Assembly (NCBI GenBank): GCA_002340255.1
Contig: DDLS01000197.1
Coordinates: forward strand, 1 to 30,181
Length of the DNA: 30,181 nucleotides
Reading direction: 5' to 3'
From: Cyanobacteria bacterium UBA2566
GTDB taxonomy: Bacteria > Cyanobacteriota > Cyanobacteriia > Cyanobacteriales > Desertifilaceae
Below, one piece after another: positions 15,963 through 23,429 of the stretch. The notes under the pieces are model-generated. The model saw nothing but the letters and a program-made list of their open reading frames with translations, was not told the DNA's origin and did no database searches. The translations under genes and the position numbers were made by a program. Within the stretch, counting starts at the first letter, position 1; every line of letters begins with the position of its first letter.

Positions 15963-17192
15963 ATGGCACGCGAAAAATTTGAACGGAATAAACCTCACGT
16001 TAACATTGGTACGATTGGTCATGTTGACCATGGTAAAACAACCCTGACGGCTGCTATTACCATGACCTTGGGCGCTGCTGGCCAAGCCACAGCCAAGAAA
16101 TACGAAGACATTGATGCTGCTCCAGAGGAGAAAGCACGGGGGATTACGATTAATACTGCTCACGTGGAATATGAAACGGGGAACCGTCACTATGCTCACG
16201 TGGACTGTCCCGGACATGCTGACTATGTGAAAAACATGATCACTGGGGCAGCGCAAATGGATGGTGCAATCCTGGTGGTTTCTGCGGCTGATGGCCCCAT
16301 GCCTCAAACTCGCGAACATATTCTCTTAGCTCGTCAGGTAGGCGTTCCTAACTTGGTGGTGTTCTTGAATAAGAAAGACCAAGTGGATGATGAGGAATTG
16401 TTAGAGCTGGTTGAGCTGGAAGTACGGGAACTGCTCAGTAGCTATGACTTTGATGGAGATAATATTCCCATTGTTGCTGGTTCTGCCCTAGAAGCAGTAG
16501 AAACCATGTCCAAAAAAGCCGATGCTCAACGGGGTGAAAATGAATGGATTGATGCCATTTGGGACTTGATGGATCAAGTGGATAGCTTTATTCCGACTCC
16601 AGAGCGGGATGTGGATAAACCTTTCTTGATGGCGGTAGAAGATGTATTCACGATTACCGGTCGGGGAACCGTAGCAACTGGACGGATTGAGCGGGGTAAA
16701 ATCAAAATCAACGAGGAAGTGGAAATCGTTGGTATTAGAGATACTCGCAAAACAACGGTAACCGGTGTGGAAATGTTTAAGAAATCTCTGGATGAAGGGA
16801 TGGCTGGTGATAATGCTGGTCTTCTGCTTCGGGGGATGAAAAAAGAGGATATTGAACGGGGTATGGTTTTGGCTAAACCCGGTTCAATTACTCCTCATAC
16901 TCAGTTTGAAGCTGAAGTTTATGTGTTGAAAAAAGAAGAAGGTGGCCGCCATACTCCCTTTTTCCCTAATTATCGTCCCCAGTTCTATGTACGGACAACG
17001 GACGTAACCGGCACAATTAAGTCATTCACCGCAGATGATGGTAGTGATGCAGAAATGGTGATGCCTGGCGACCGGATTAAAATGAACGTGGAATTGATCA
17101 ATGCGATCGCGATTGAACAAGGAATGCGTTTTGCGATCCGTGAAGGAGGCCGTACCATTGGTGCTGGTGTGGTCGCTAAGATCCTTAAATAG
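15963..17192 (+). CDS. tuf: Translation elongation factor Tu
   Basis: EF-Tu carries aminoacyl-tRNA to the ribosome A site as a GTP complex. It has 409 residues, the usual cyanobacterial length. Motifs: GHVDHGKTTL (P-loop), ARGITINTAHVEYE (switch I), DCPGHADYVKNM (G3), NKKDQ (G4) and GSALEA (G5). Domain II begins at about residue 220 (FLMAVEDVFTITGRGTVATG) and domain III at about 315. It follows fusA after 155 bases and precedes rpsJ with a stem-loop between. The probable CDPS at 23430 would compete with this protein for charged tRNAs. Confidence 0.98.
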   Translation: MAREKFERNKPHVNIGTIGHVDHGKTTLTAAITMTLGAAGQATAKKYEDIDAAPEEKARGITINTAHVEYETGNRHYAHVDCPGHADYVKNMITGAAQMDGAILVVSAADGPMPQTREHILLARQVGVPNLVVFLNKKDQVDDEELLELVELEVRELLSSYDFDGDNIPIVAGSALEAVETMSKKADAQRGENEWIDAIWDLMDQVDSFIPTPERDVDKPFLMAVEDVFTITGRGTVATGRIERGKIKINEEVEIVGIRDTRKTTVTGVEMFKKSLDEGMAGDNAGLLLRGMKKEDIERGMVLAKPGSITPHTQFEAEVYVLKKEEGGRHTPFFPNYRPQFYVRTTDVTGTIKSFTADDGSDAEMVMPGDRIKMNVELINAIAIEQGMRFAIREGGRTIGAGVVAKILK

Positions 17193-17222
17193 CCCGGACT
17201 GAGTCCTCCGTTCATCTCCATT

Positions 17223-17266
17223 AAGCCCTTCCCTAAGTTAGAAGTGAACCCAAGTGGGAAGGGTTT
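17223..17266 (+). terminator. Stem-loop between tuf and rpsJ
   Basis: AAGCCCTTCCC (17223-17233) pairs with GGGAAGGGTTT (17256-17266), 11 bp with one G-U. There is no long U-run, so termination may be partial. Confidence 0.5.
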
Positions 17267-17308
17267 ATCTCTCAAAATTCAACAGAACCTTGACAACTGT
17301 AAATAATC

Positions 17309-17626
17309 ATGGCAACCCTACAACAACAAAAAATCCGCATTCGCCTGAAAGCATTTGATCGCCGTCTCCTGGATACCTCTTGCGAAAAAATTGTCGATAC
17401 CGCTAACCGCACCAACGCTACAGCAGTTGGCCCCATTCCCTTACCGACTAAGCGCCGAATCTACTGTATCCTGCGATCGCCTCACGTGGATAAGGACTCA
17501 CGGGAGCATTTTGAAACTCGTACCCACCGTCGAATCATTGATATTTATCAACCCTCCTCTAAAACGATTGATGCTTTGATGAAACTGGATCTACCGGCTG
17601 GTGTAGATATCGAAGTGAAACTGTAA
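17309..17626 (+). CDS. rpsJ: 30S ribosomal protein S10
   Basis: S10 (105 residues) is part of the small-subunit head and, as NusE, of transcription antitermination complexes. The sequence RIRLKAFDRRLLD, VGPIPLPTKRRIYCILRSPHVDKDSREHFE and TIDALMKLDLPAGVDIEVKL is canonical. It stands at the end of the str series after tuf, the normal cyanobacterial order, and not at the head of the S10 operon as in E. coli. The LON-domain gene follows after 144 bases. Confidence 0.97.
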   Translation: MATLQQQKIRIRLKAFDRRLLDTSCEKIVDTANRTNATAVGPIPLPTKRRIYCILRSPHVDKDSREHFETRTHRRIIDIYQPSSKTIDALMKLDLPAGVDIEVKL

Positions 17627-17770
17627 CCCCTTGAGTGATGGTTCCCTGGTTAAGCATTGATGCTGAATATGAACGGTGAGGTTTTTACAGCCTCGAACAA
17701 TGCGATAGACTAAAAGATGTTTCTACTATTTTCAGGTTTTTAAGAGAGTCCCCAGAACAGGAAAATTACT

Positions 17771-18415
17771 ATGACATCTTCTTCCTCCATCGCCGTTCGA
17801 GAATTGCCTCTGTTTCCCTTACCTGAAGTCGTCCTTTTTCCAGGGAGACCCCTACCCTTACATATCTTTGAGTTTCGGTATCGGATGATGATGAATACCG
17901 TTCTCGACACAGATAGTCGGTTTGGGGTATTAATGTGGAACCCAGTCAAAAATGAAGCCGCTGCTGTCGGTTGCTGTGCGGAAATTGTTAATCATCAACG
18001 TTTACCCGATGACCGCATGAAGATCCTCACCCTGGGACAACAACGGTTTCGGGTTTTAGAATATGTGCGAGAAAAACCCTATCGCGTAGGGTTGGTAGAA
18101 TGGATAGAAGATGAACCGACGGATCGAGACTTGCGATCTTTGGGCACTCAGGTAGAACAATTACTCAAAGACGTGGTTCACCTATCTTCTAAATTGACGG
18201 GTCAGGAAATTGAGTTACCCGATAATATTCCCACCCTTCCAGTTGAGTTATCTTACTGGGTCGCCAGTAATTTATATGGTGTGGCGGCTGAACAACAAGC
18301 TTTATTAGAAATGCAAAGTACGACCGAACGACTGGAGCGAGAAATGGAAATTCTCACCTCAACTCGTAATCATTTGGCTGCCCGTACGGTACTTAAGGAT
18401 ACGTTAAAGGAATAA
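17771..18415 (+). CDS. LON substrate-binding (LAN) domain protein
   Basis: This 214-residue protein consists of the N-terminal domain of Lon protease only: RELPLFPLPEVVLFPGRPLP, HIFEFRYRMM, an RF(G)VL strand and the helical C-terminal part (VASNLYGVAAEQQALLEM, then a charged helix). No AAA+ or protease domain follows. Stand-alone LON-N proteins bind unfolded or specific proteins in Lon-related systems, but the role of the bacterial ones is unclear. As I recall, it commonly accompanies rpsJ in cyanobacteria. It converges on the histidine phosphatase gene, with a stem-loop between them. Confidence 0.87.
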   Translation: MTSSSSIAVRELPLFPLPEVVLFPGRPLPLHIFEFRYRMMMNTVLDTDSRFGVLMWNPVKNEAAAVGCCAEIVNHQRLPDDRMKILTLGQQRFRVLEYVREKPYRVGLVEWIEDEPTDRDLRSLGTQVEQLLKDVVHLSSKLTGQEIELPDNIPTLPVELSYWVASNLYGVAAEQQALLEMQSTTERLEREMEILTSTRNHLAARTVLKDTLKE

Positions 18416-18419
18416 GTAA

Positions 18420-18440
18420 AGGGCAAATCGGTTTTGCCCT
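18420..18440. terminator. Stem-loop between convergent genes
   Basis: AGGGCAAA (18420-18427) and TTTGCCCT (18433-18440) form a perfect 8-bp stem with a 5-base loop. On the minus strand TTTACTTATT follows, so it may end the phosphatase transcript; it may serve both genes. Confidence 0.55.
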
Positions 18441-18453
18441 ATTGCTGATTGCC

Positions 18454-19788
18454 TTATAATGCACCGGCTGCTGTACGGTCAAGAATGCCAGAATTGAGGT
18501 GAGAGGTAATATTGTGGCATTTGAGTATGGGTTTGCCCTGAGCGCCATAGGGATAATCAATCACCGTGACTGCACCATTTCCTTGTTTAAAATTCCAGAA
18601 ATATTGAGGATCTAAATCAAATAAATGACAAACGATCGCCTTATTAATCGCATCGTGAGCTGCAACGATCCCAGTTGTACCGGGTTTAGCGGATTCGAGA
18701 ATACGGCTCCAAGCGGCGATCGCCCGATCCCAAACCTGCTGTAAATTCTCTCCTTCCGGCATTTGCACCGTTTCCGGCGAATTTTGCCATTCGGCTAACA
18801 TCCCAGGATAATCGGCTTCAATCTCACTCTCTAACATCCCCTCCCACAAGCCATGACTAATTTCTGCTAAGAGAGGATTAAGCTGTAACTCAATTCCAGG
18901 ATGAGCTGCCAAAATCAATTCTGCTGTTTCTTTGGGGCGCAATAATGGACTACTAACAGCAAAATCTAAATGCACATCTTTCAAAAACTCACCCGCTTTG
19001 CGTCCCTGTTCTTTTCCCGTTTCATTTAAGGGAATATCCTTCACCCCTTGAAAGCGTTTATCCCGGTTCCATTGGGTTTCGCCATGACGCACCAACAACA
19101 AGCGAATTCCTTCCGGTTTATTAAATTTCGGTAAGGCAACTCCTAAATGATTGGTTAGGTTCATCGATTCTAATTGTGCCTCTTCTCCCCAACCGCCAGC
19201 AAAATTCAGGACACTAATACCACAATTCGACTGTAGTATAGATTGATAATAAGCTGGAGAAATATTCAGCGCTGTACTCAACAAACAGCGATTAATCCCA
19301 TTATGAGCCACGACTAATACCGTTTGTCCCTGATGCTTGGCTAATAGATCTTGCCAAAACCGTTTAGCTTGCTCATGCATAGCTAGTACTGGATAATGCT
19401 CTTTTGGCCCTTCTGGGGTAGAAATCACCATTTTGAAGGCTTCCGGTTGTTGTTTCCAAACCTGATATTCTTGGGCGAATTGGGTTTGTACTTCTTTTCT
19501 AAGCATCCCTTGCCATAAGGGTAGATCGACCTCTAATAAGGTCTCTGGACTTTCGATAGTGAGGGATGAACCAAGATGAGCCACAATTTCTTCAGCCGTT
19601 TGTCGAGCGCGTTGCAAGGGACTCGAATAAATAGCATCTAGGGGTAAGTCTTGAAGCGCAGCGGCTACTAACTTAGCATCGGCTTTACCTTGTTCCGTTA
19701 GTACGGAGTGATCAAGCCGACCTTGAATACGTTGCTGGGCATTATAAGTGCTTTGACCGTGGCGGACGAGGATAACACGGGTAGTCAT
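18454..19788 (-). CDS. Two-domain histidine phosphatase family protein
   Basis: The 444 residues contain two tandem phosphoglycerate-mutase-type domains. Domain 1 has the phospho-acceptor in VRHGQSTYN (His10), Glu86 in LLEVDLPLW and the second histidine in VVAHNGINR (His162). Domain 2 repeats this with VRHGETQWN (His235), Glu309 in LAEISHGLW and VAAHDAINK (His378). Both sites therefore look active. Such proteins in cyanobacteria have been annotated as phosphoglycerate mutase-like or phosphoserine phosphatase (PspA type); the substrate is not decided by sequence. Cytoplasmic, no signal peptide. ATG at 19788. Convergent with the LON protein and divergent from rsmE. Confidence 0.9.
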   Translation of the reverse strand: MTTRVILVRHGQSTYNAQQRIQGRLDHSVLTEQGKADAKLVAAALQDLPLDAIYSSPLQRARQTAEEIVAHLGSSLTIESPETLLEVDLPLWQGMLRKEVQTQFAQEYQVWKQQPEAFKMVISTPEGPKEHYPVLAMHEQAKRFWQDLLAKHQGQTVLVVAHNGINRCLLSTALNISPAYYQSILQSNCGISVLNFAGGWGEEAQLESMNLTNHLGVALPKFNKPEGIRLLLVRHGETQWNRDKRFQGVKDIPLNETGKEQGRKAGEFLKDVHLDFAVSSPLLRPKETAELILAAHPGIELQLNPLLAEISHGLWEGMLESEIEADYPGMLAEWQNSPETVQMPEGENLQQVWDRAIAAWSRILESAKPGTTGIVAAHDAINKAIVCHLFDLDPQYFWNFKQGNGAVTVIDYPYGAQGKPILKCHNITSHLNSGILDRTAAGAL

Positions 19789-19834
19789 GGGCTTTTACTC
19801 GATCTGTTGCGGTCTGCATTTTACCCCATAACCT

Positions 19835-19878
19835 GGGGGAATGGGGAGTTGGGAATAGGGAATGGGGAATGGGGAAAA
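19835..19878. repeat. G-rich GGGAAT simple repeat
   Basis: A run of imperfect GGGAATGGGGAATGGG units in the 213-bp gap between the phosphatase and rsmE genes. Similar G-rich runs occur at 20723-20738. Typical low-complexity intergenic sequence of cyanobacteria; not coding. Confidence 0.6.
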
Positions 19879-19970
19879 ACTTCGTTTAGTCCTTTGCTCA
19901 ATAAACCCTGTATATTCTTAGGATTATTGCCTGACTTCTGTCAGAAGTTTAATCTATTCCCTAGTTCGTA

Positions 19971-19991
19971 TTCCTTAGCGTGAAGCGCTAT
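19971..19991. repeat. 21-bp palindromic repeat, copy A
   Basis: TTCCTTAGCGTGAAGCGCTA plus T; it matches 18 of 21 bases of copy B at 25617-25637. The core AGCG..CGCT is self-complementary. It ends 10 bases before the rsmE start codon. Confidence 0.6.
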
Positions 19992-20001
19992 AGCAATTAT
20001 T

Positions 20002-20709
20002 GTGACACAATGGCAACGGGTGGCGATCGCCCCAGAACAACTGGAAAACGATATAATCCGGCTGACTCCCCAGCAACAGCATTATTTGTATCGAGTGCTG
20101 CGTTTGCAACCGGGCGATCGCTTTATTGCCTTGATGCAACCGGAATGGTGGTTAAGTGAACTGTGCGATCTAGAAACTGCTCAACGGCTAGAAATGATTC
20201 CCATGCAAACGGAATTGGCGATCGCTATTACCTTAATGGTGGCTTTACCCAAAAATGGTTTTGAAGAGATTATCCGCTGTTGTACTGAATTAGGAGTGAT
20301 GGAAATTATTCCTGTAATTAGCGATCGCACGCTCCTCAAACCCAGACCCCAAAAACTCGAACGGTGGCGACGCATTGCCACGGAATCTGCTGAACAATGC
20401 GAACGCCAACATATTCCCACCATTGCCGATCCTCTATCCTTTACCCAAGCTATACAAACGTCCCATATCCATCCCTATCTTGCCGTTACCCGCATTAGCG
20501 CCCCTCATCTGCTCACTCTCCCCCTACCCTCTCCTAGCGAAACTATTTTAATCGCCACCGGGCCAGAAGGCGGCTGGACTCCCCAAGAAGTTGAAGAAGC
20601 CACTATAGCTGGATTTCAACCCATTTCCCTCGGTCAACGTATCCTGAGAGCAGTAACCGCCCCCATCGTCGCCCTGTCTTTACTCGCTGGACACTATGAG
20701 ATTAATTAA
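20002..20709 (+). CDS. rsmE: 16S rRNA m3U1498 methyltransferase
   Basis: RsmE methylates N3 of U1498 in the 16S decoding region using SAM. The GTG at 20002 is the only reasonable start (235 residues, MTQWQRVAIAP). An N-terminal PUA-like part (QQQHYLYRVLRLQPGDRF) is followed by a SPOUT knot domain: ESAEQCERQHIP (128-139), ATGPEGGWTPQE (185-196) and LGQRILRAVTAPIVAL (210-225). The knot binds SAM and the protein acts as a dimer. A dispersed 21-bp palindrome lies just before the start codon and may cover the ribosome binding region. It precedes the membrane channel-like gene after 266 bases. Confidence 0.92.
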   Translation: MTQWQRVAIAPEQLENDIIRLTPQQQHYLYRVLRLQPGDRFIALMQPEWWLSELCDLETAQRLEMIPMQTELAIAITLMVALPKNGFEEIIRCCTELGVMEIIPVISDRTLLKPRPQKLERWRRIATESAEQCERQHIPTIADPLSFTQAIQTSHIHPYLAVTRISAPHLLTLPLPSPSETILIATGPEGGWTPQEVEEATIAGFQPISLGQRILRAVTAPIVALSLLAGHYEIN

Positions 20710-20722
20710 AAATTAAACATTT

Positions 20723-20818
20723 GGGAAATGGGGAACAGGAAAGCGGCTATTTCTGAGTCCTTGTATCCTCGCGTCTCCCTGGCTGCGTGTTCTTGCGCTC
20801 CCCCATCCCCCATTTCCC
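20723..20818. repeat. Element bounded by 11-bp inverted repeats
   Basis: GGGAAATGGGG (20723-20733) is matched by CCCCATTTCCC (20808-20818), with about 74 bases between. The interior has no coding potential worth trusting. This could be a small non-autonomous element or merely paired low-complexity tracts; no target duplication is evident. Confidence 0.4.
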
Positions 20819-20975
20819 CTATCTCTCCCTGCCAATCACTCTGGTACGATAAGGCCTGTAAATCGCTTCTAGTTATTTTGCCAATGTTCGGGATTGTCCC
20901 GATCGCGTTTATCTCTTGTTTCTCCTAGATCGGGGATAGAAACGCATTGATCACAAAACTTAAGGAGCAAAACCT

Positions 20976-22673
20976 ATGAATTTTACTGGGCAAAGCATCA
21001 ACATTGATCTGTCAATACCAGAGGATGCCAGTTGGACGCAAGCACAGGATCTATTAGATCCCTTCTTGCAAGCCCCAGCCTCTGAGCCGGCAATACCGGT
21101 TCCTGGTTTGAGTAGCATCTCTGGTTCAATTCCCCAATGGTGGAGTTTAGTCTCGACTATTGCTATTGCTGCTGCTATTTTAGTTGGCGGATTTCTGGTC
21201 GCTTGGGCAATTTCCGGAGTTGCGGAAGGACTGCTAAAACGCACGAAAATCGACAATAAATTAGCTGCTTGGGTTTCTGGGACAAGTGATTCGGGTGCCG
21301 CCCCACCGATTGAAAAATGGGTCGGTTCAGCCATTTTCTGGCTGATTATGTTAGTGGTGTTTGTAGGGGTTCTAGATTCTCTGGATCTAGAAATCGTTTC
21401 CCAACCCCTGAATACCCTGCTCAACCAAGTTTTTGGCTTTGTGCCTCAGATTGTTAGTGCAGGGATTCTCTTAGGCCTTGCTTGGGTACTGGCAACTATT
21501 GTGAAACTGGCAGTTCTGCGAGGATTAAACCTTCTCAATCTCGATCAACGCTTAGAATCTCAAGTGGTTGAGGAGGGAACAACTGCACCTGTTTCCGTCA
21601 GCAGTACCTTGGCAAATGCCATGTACTGGTTTGTATTTCTGCTATTTTTACCCTCGATTCTGAGTACCTTACAGTTAGAGGGAACCCTGCAACCGGTACA
21701 AGCTCTGCTGAATCAAATTCTGCTAATTTTACCCAATATTTTGGGTGCGATTTTGATTGGTACAGCCGGTTGGTTAGTCGCAACCATTGTCCGTCGCATT
21801 GTAACCAATTTACTCATGGTCAGTGGAGCCGATCGCATGGGCGATCGCTTTGGATTATCGGGTGGAGGCGCAACCCATGGATTATCCTGGATTGCTGGTA
21901 CGATCTCCTATGTATTAATTCTGATTCCCTTTGCGATCGCTGCCCTCAACGCCCTCAAAATCGAGGCAATTTCCGCACCTGCCATCAGTATGCTGGAAAT
22001 GATTATGGGCTATGTGCCCTTGGCGTTTACTGCGACTATTATCTTGGTTATTGCCTACATTGGAGGTAAATTTGTCTCTGATTTAGTCACCAATGTTTTA
22101 ACTGGATTTGGGTTTGATAATCTCTTCTATTGGTTGGGGTTGCAACAAGAACCTTATGCTACTGCTCCACCACCAGAAGCAGGAGAATCGGATCTACCTC
22201 TTCCTCCCCCTCCGTCTGACTTCCGCACCCCTTCAGAAATTGTGGGTATGGTGGTTTTAATTGCGATTCTGCTATTTGCCACTGTTACTGCAACTGATGT
22301 TTTGGGACTTGAAGCATTGACGCTGATTGTGGGCTCAATCATTAAAATTGCCAGTCAAGTTTTAGCCGGTGTGGTGGTATTTGCGATCGGTTTATACTTT
22401 GCGAATCTGGCGTTTAAGGTGATTGACAGTTCAGGTAGTCGTCAAGGACATATGTTGGCTCAAGCTGCCCGCATTGCCATTATTATTTTGGTGGCTGCGA
22501 TGGCGTTGAGACAGATGGGAATTGCCCCAGATATCGTGAATCTAGCCTTTGGATTGTTATTTGGAGCGGTTGCTGTGGCGATCGCCATTGCTTTCGGATT
22601 AGGAGGTCGTGATATTGCTTCCTCCCAAATCCAAGAATGGTTATCCAGCTTTAAGGACGACTCTAAAAACTAA
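20976..22673 (+). CDS. Mechanosensitive-channel-like membrane protein with TM-helix repeats
   Basis: AAGGAG stands 8 bases before the ATG at 20976; 565 residues. After an amphipathic N-terminus there is a hydrophobic segment at about 58-80, then at least four repeats of a paired pattern, a short amphipathic helix plus a long membrane helix: LNTLLNQVFGFVPQIVSAGI, VQALLNQILLILPNILGAIL, ISMLEMIMGYVPLAFTATII and LIVGSIIKIASQVLAGVVVF. This is the conserved TM-helix repeat (PF05552 type) of CmpX-like channels. A Pro-rich cytoplasmic or lumenal loop lies near 390-415 (LPLPPPPSDF). The last segment ends in AIAFGLGGRDIASSQIQEWL, like an MscS pore helix, but no MscS beta domain follows. Conduction is therefore unproven; osmotic or envelope sensing is inference. 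The TerB gene follows after 134 bases. Confidence 0.83.
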   Translation: MNFTGQSINIDLSIPEDASWTQAQDLLDPFLQAPASEPAIPVPGLSSISGSIPQWWSLVSTIAIAAAILVGGFLVAWAISGVAEGLLKRTKIDNKLAAWVSGTSDSGAAPPIEKWVGSAIFWLIMLVVFVGVLDSLDLEIVSQPLNTLLNQVFGFVPQIVSAGILLGLAWVLATIVKLAVLRGLNLLNLDQRLESQVVEEGTTAPVSVSSTLANAMYWFVFLLFLPSILSTLQLEGTLQPVQALLNQILLILPNILGAILIGTAGWLVATIVRRIVTNLLMVSGADRMGDRFGLSGGGATHGLSWIAGTISYVLILIPFAIAALNALKIEAISAPAISMLEMIMGYVPLAFTATIILVIAYIGGKFVSDLVTNVLTGFGFDNLFYWLGLQQEPYATAPPPEAGESDLPLPPPPSDFRTPSEIVGMVVLIAILLFATVTATDVLGLEALTLIVGSIIKIASQVLAGVVVFAIGLYFANLAFKVIDSSGSRQGHMLAQAARIAIIILVAAMALRQMGIAPDIVNLAFGLLFGAVAVAIAIAFGLGGRDIASSQIQEWLSSFKDDSKN

Positions 22674-22682
22674 ATTCCATCA

Positions 22683-22728
22683 GTCACCCATTACCTTCGT
22701 TCCTGATATAGTCTAGGTGATGGGTGAC
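22683..22728 (+). terminator. Stem-loop after the channel-like gene
   Basis: GTCACCCAT (22683-22691) pairs with ATGGGTGAC (22720-22728); five more pairs (TACCT/AGGTG with one G-U) extend the stem inward. No U-run, so possibly a processing or partial termination element between the channel and TerB genes. Confidence 0.5.
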
Positions 22729-22807
22729 CTATCTCATTCAGTTTTGCATTGAGAGTGTTTCCCTTAGAGCAAAAATTTGGACAAAATTCAATTAAGGATA
22801 GATTAAA

Positions 22808-23287
22808 ATGCCTGAGTCTCTTAAACCGACTAAATATGCCCAGAACCGGTACAATCTCACTCAACCGGTTGATTTTGATGTTGCCATCAAGTACGGTGGG
22901 GCACTAATGGCGATCGCTGGAGCCGATGGTGAATTAGCAGAAGCCGAATTTCAATGGTACATTGATGAGCAAGAACTGCTCATGGAAAACTCAGAAGAAT
23001 ATATTGCAGAACTTCGTAAGTTCGACTGGAAAAATGTTAGTGTAGAAGAGTTACTCACTGGAATTAGCTATACATTTCCACTCAACTTTCGGCGATCGAT
23101 GTTGTACCAAGCTATCAAAATGAGCCGTGCTGATGGAACTTATCATGAGAAAGAAAAAGCAGCCGTTGCCAAAGCCGCAAAAATTTTAGGAATTGAACGT
23201 AGTGTTGTGGTTAGTCTGGAATCTATGGCAGAGCTAGAAGAAGCCAGCCAACGGCTACGCCTTGCCTTATTTGAAACTGATGTTTAA
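22808..23287 (+). CDS. TerB-family protein
   Basis: This 159-residue all-helical protein has two acidic DG loops typical of TerB: AIAGADGELAEAEF (36-49) and MSRADGTYHEKEKAAV (105-120). TerB domains can bind metal ions through such acidic loops and belong to tellurite/envelope-stress networks, though most members have no tested function. No membrane segment is present. It lies downstream of the channel-like protein with a hairpin between and is closed by a strong terminator. Association of a TerB protein with a putative mechanosensitive channel fits a stress role at the membrane, as inference. A second, membrane-bound TerB-like protein is at 7841. Confidence 0.82.
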   Translation: MPESLKPTKYAQNRYNLTQPVDFDVAIKYGGALMAIAGADGELAEAEFQWYIDEQELLMENSEEYIAELRKFDWKNVSVEELLTGISYTFPLNFRRSMLYQAIKMSRADGTYHEKEKAAVAKAAKILGIERSVVVSLESMAELEEASQRLRLALFETDV

Positions 23288-23339
23288 GTCTCGTTAATAC
23301 TGGATTATCAATTTGCAGAGGCTCCTGTCAATCCGATCC

Positions 23340-23385
23340 AATCCCCCAAGAAAGACCTTGTAGATGTTTTTTTGGGGGATTTTTC
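23340..23385 (+). terminator. Rho-independent terminator after the TerB gene
   Basis: AATCCCCCAA (23340-23349) pairs with TTGGGGGATT (23372-23381), followed by TTTTC. It separates the TerB gene from the CDPS. The ATG at 23364, the first in the CDPS frame, lies in the loop of this hairpin and is therefore unlikely to be used. Confidence 0.75.
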
Positions 23386-23429
23386 AAGCTTTTCTCTTTC
23401 TAAGTATAACACATAACTTTAACTCTAAA

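Noticed and set aside
19835..19878. Possible CRISPR or functional tandem array
   Set aside because: Units are short, imperfect and without spacers; ordinary low-complexity sequence. No CRISPR array is seen anywhere in the window.
19708..19983. A 91-codon + strand frame before rsmE
   Set aside because: Starts antisense to the phosphatase gene and then translates the G-rich simple repeat; low-complexity artefact.
20728..20928. A 66-codon + strand frame before the channel-like gene
   Set aside because: Made of paired G-rich and C-rich tracts, with no motif and no good start context.
23364..23429. Longer N-terminus for the CDPS
   Set aside because: The extra ATG is in the loop of a strong terminator and the added residues are unlike the family.
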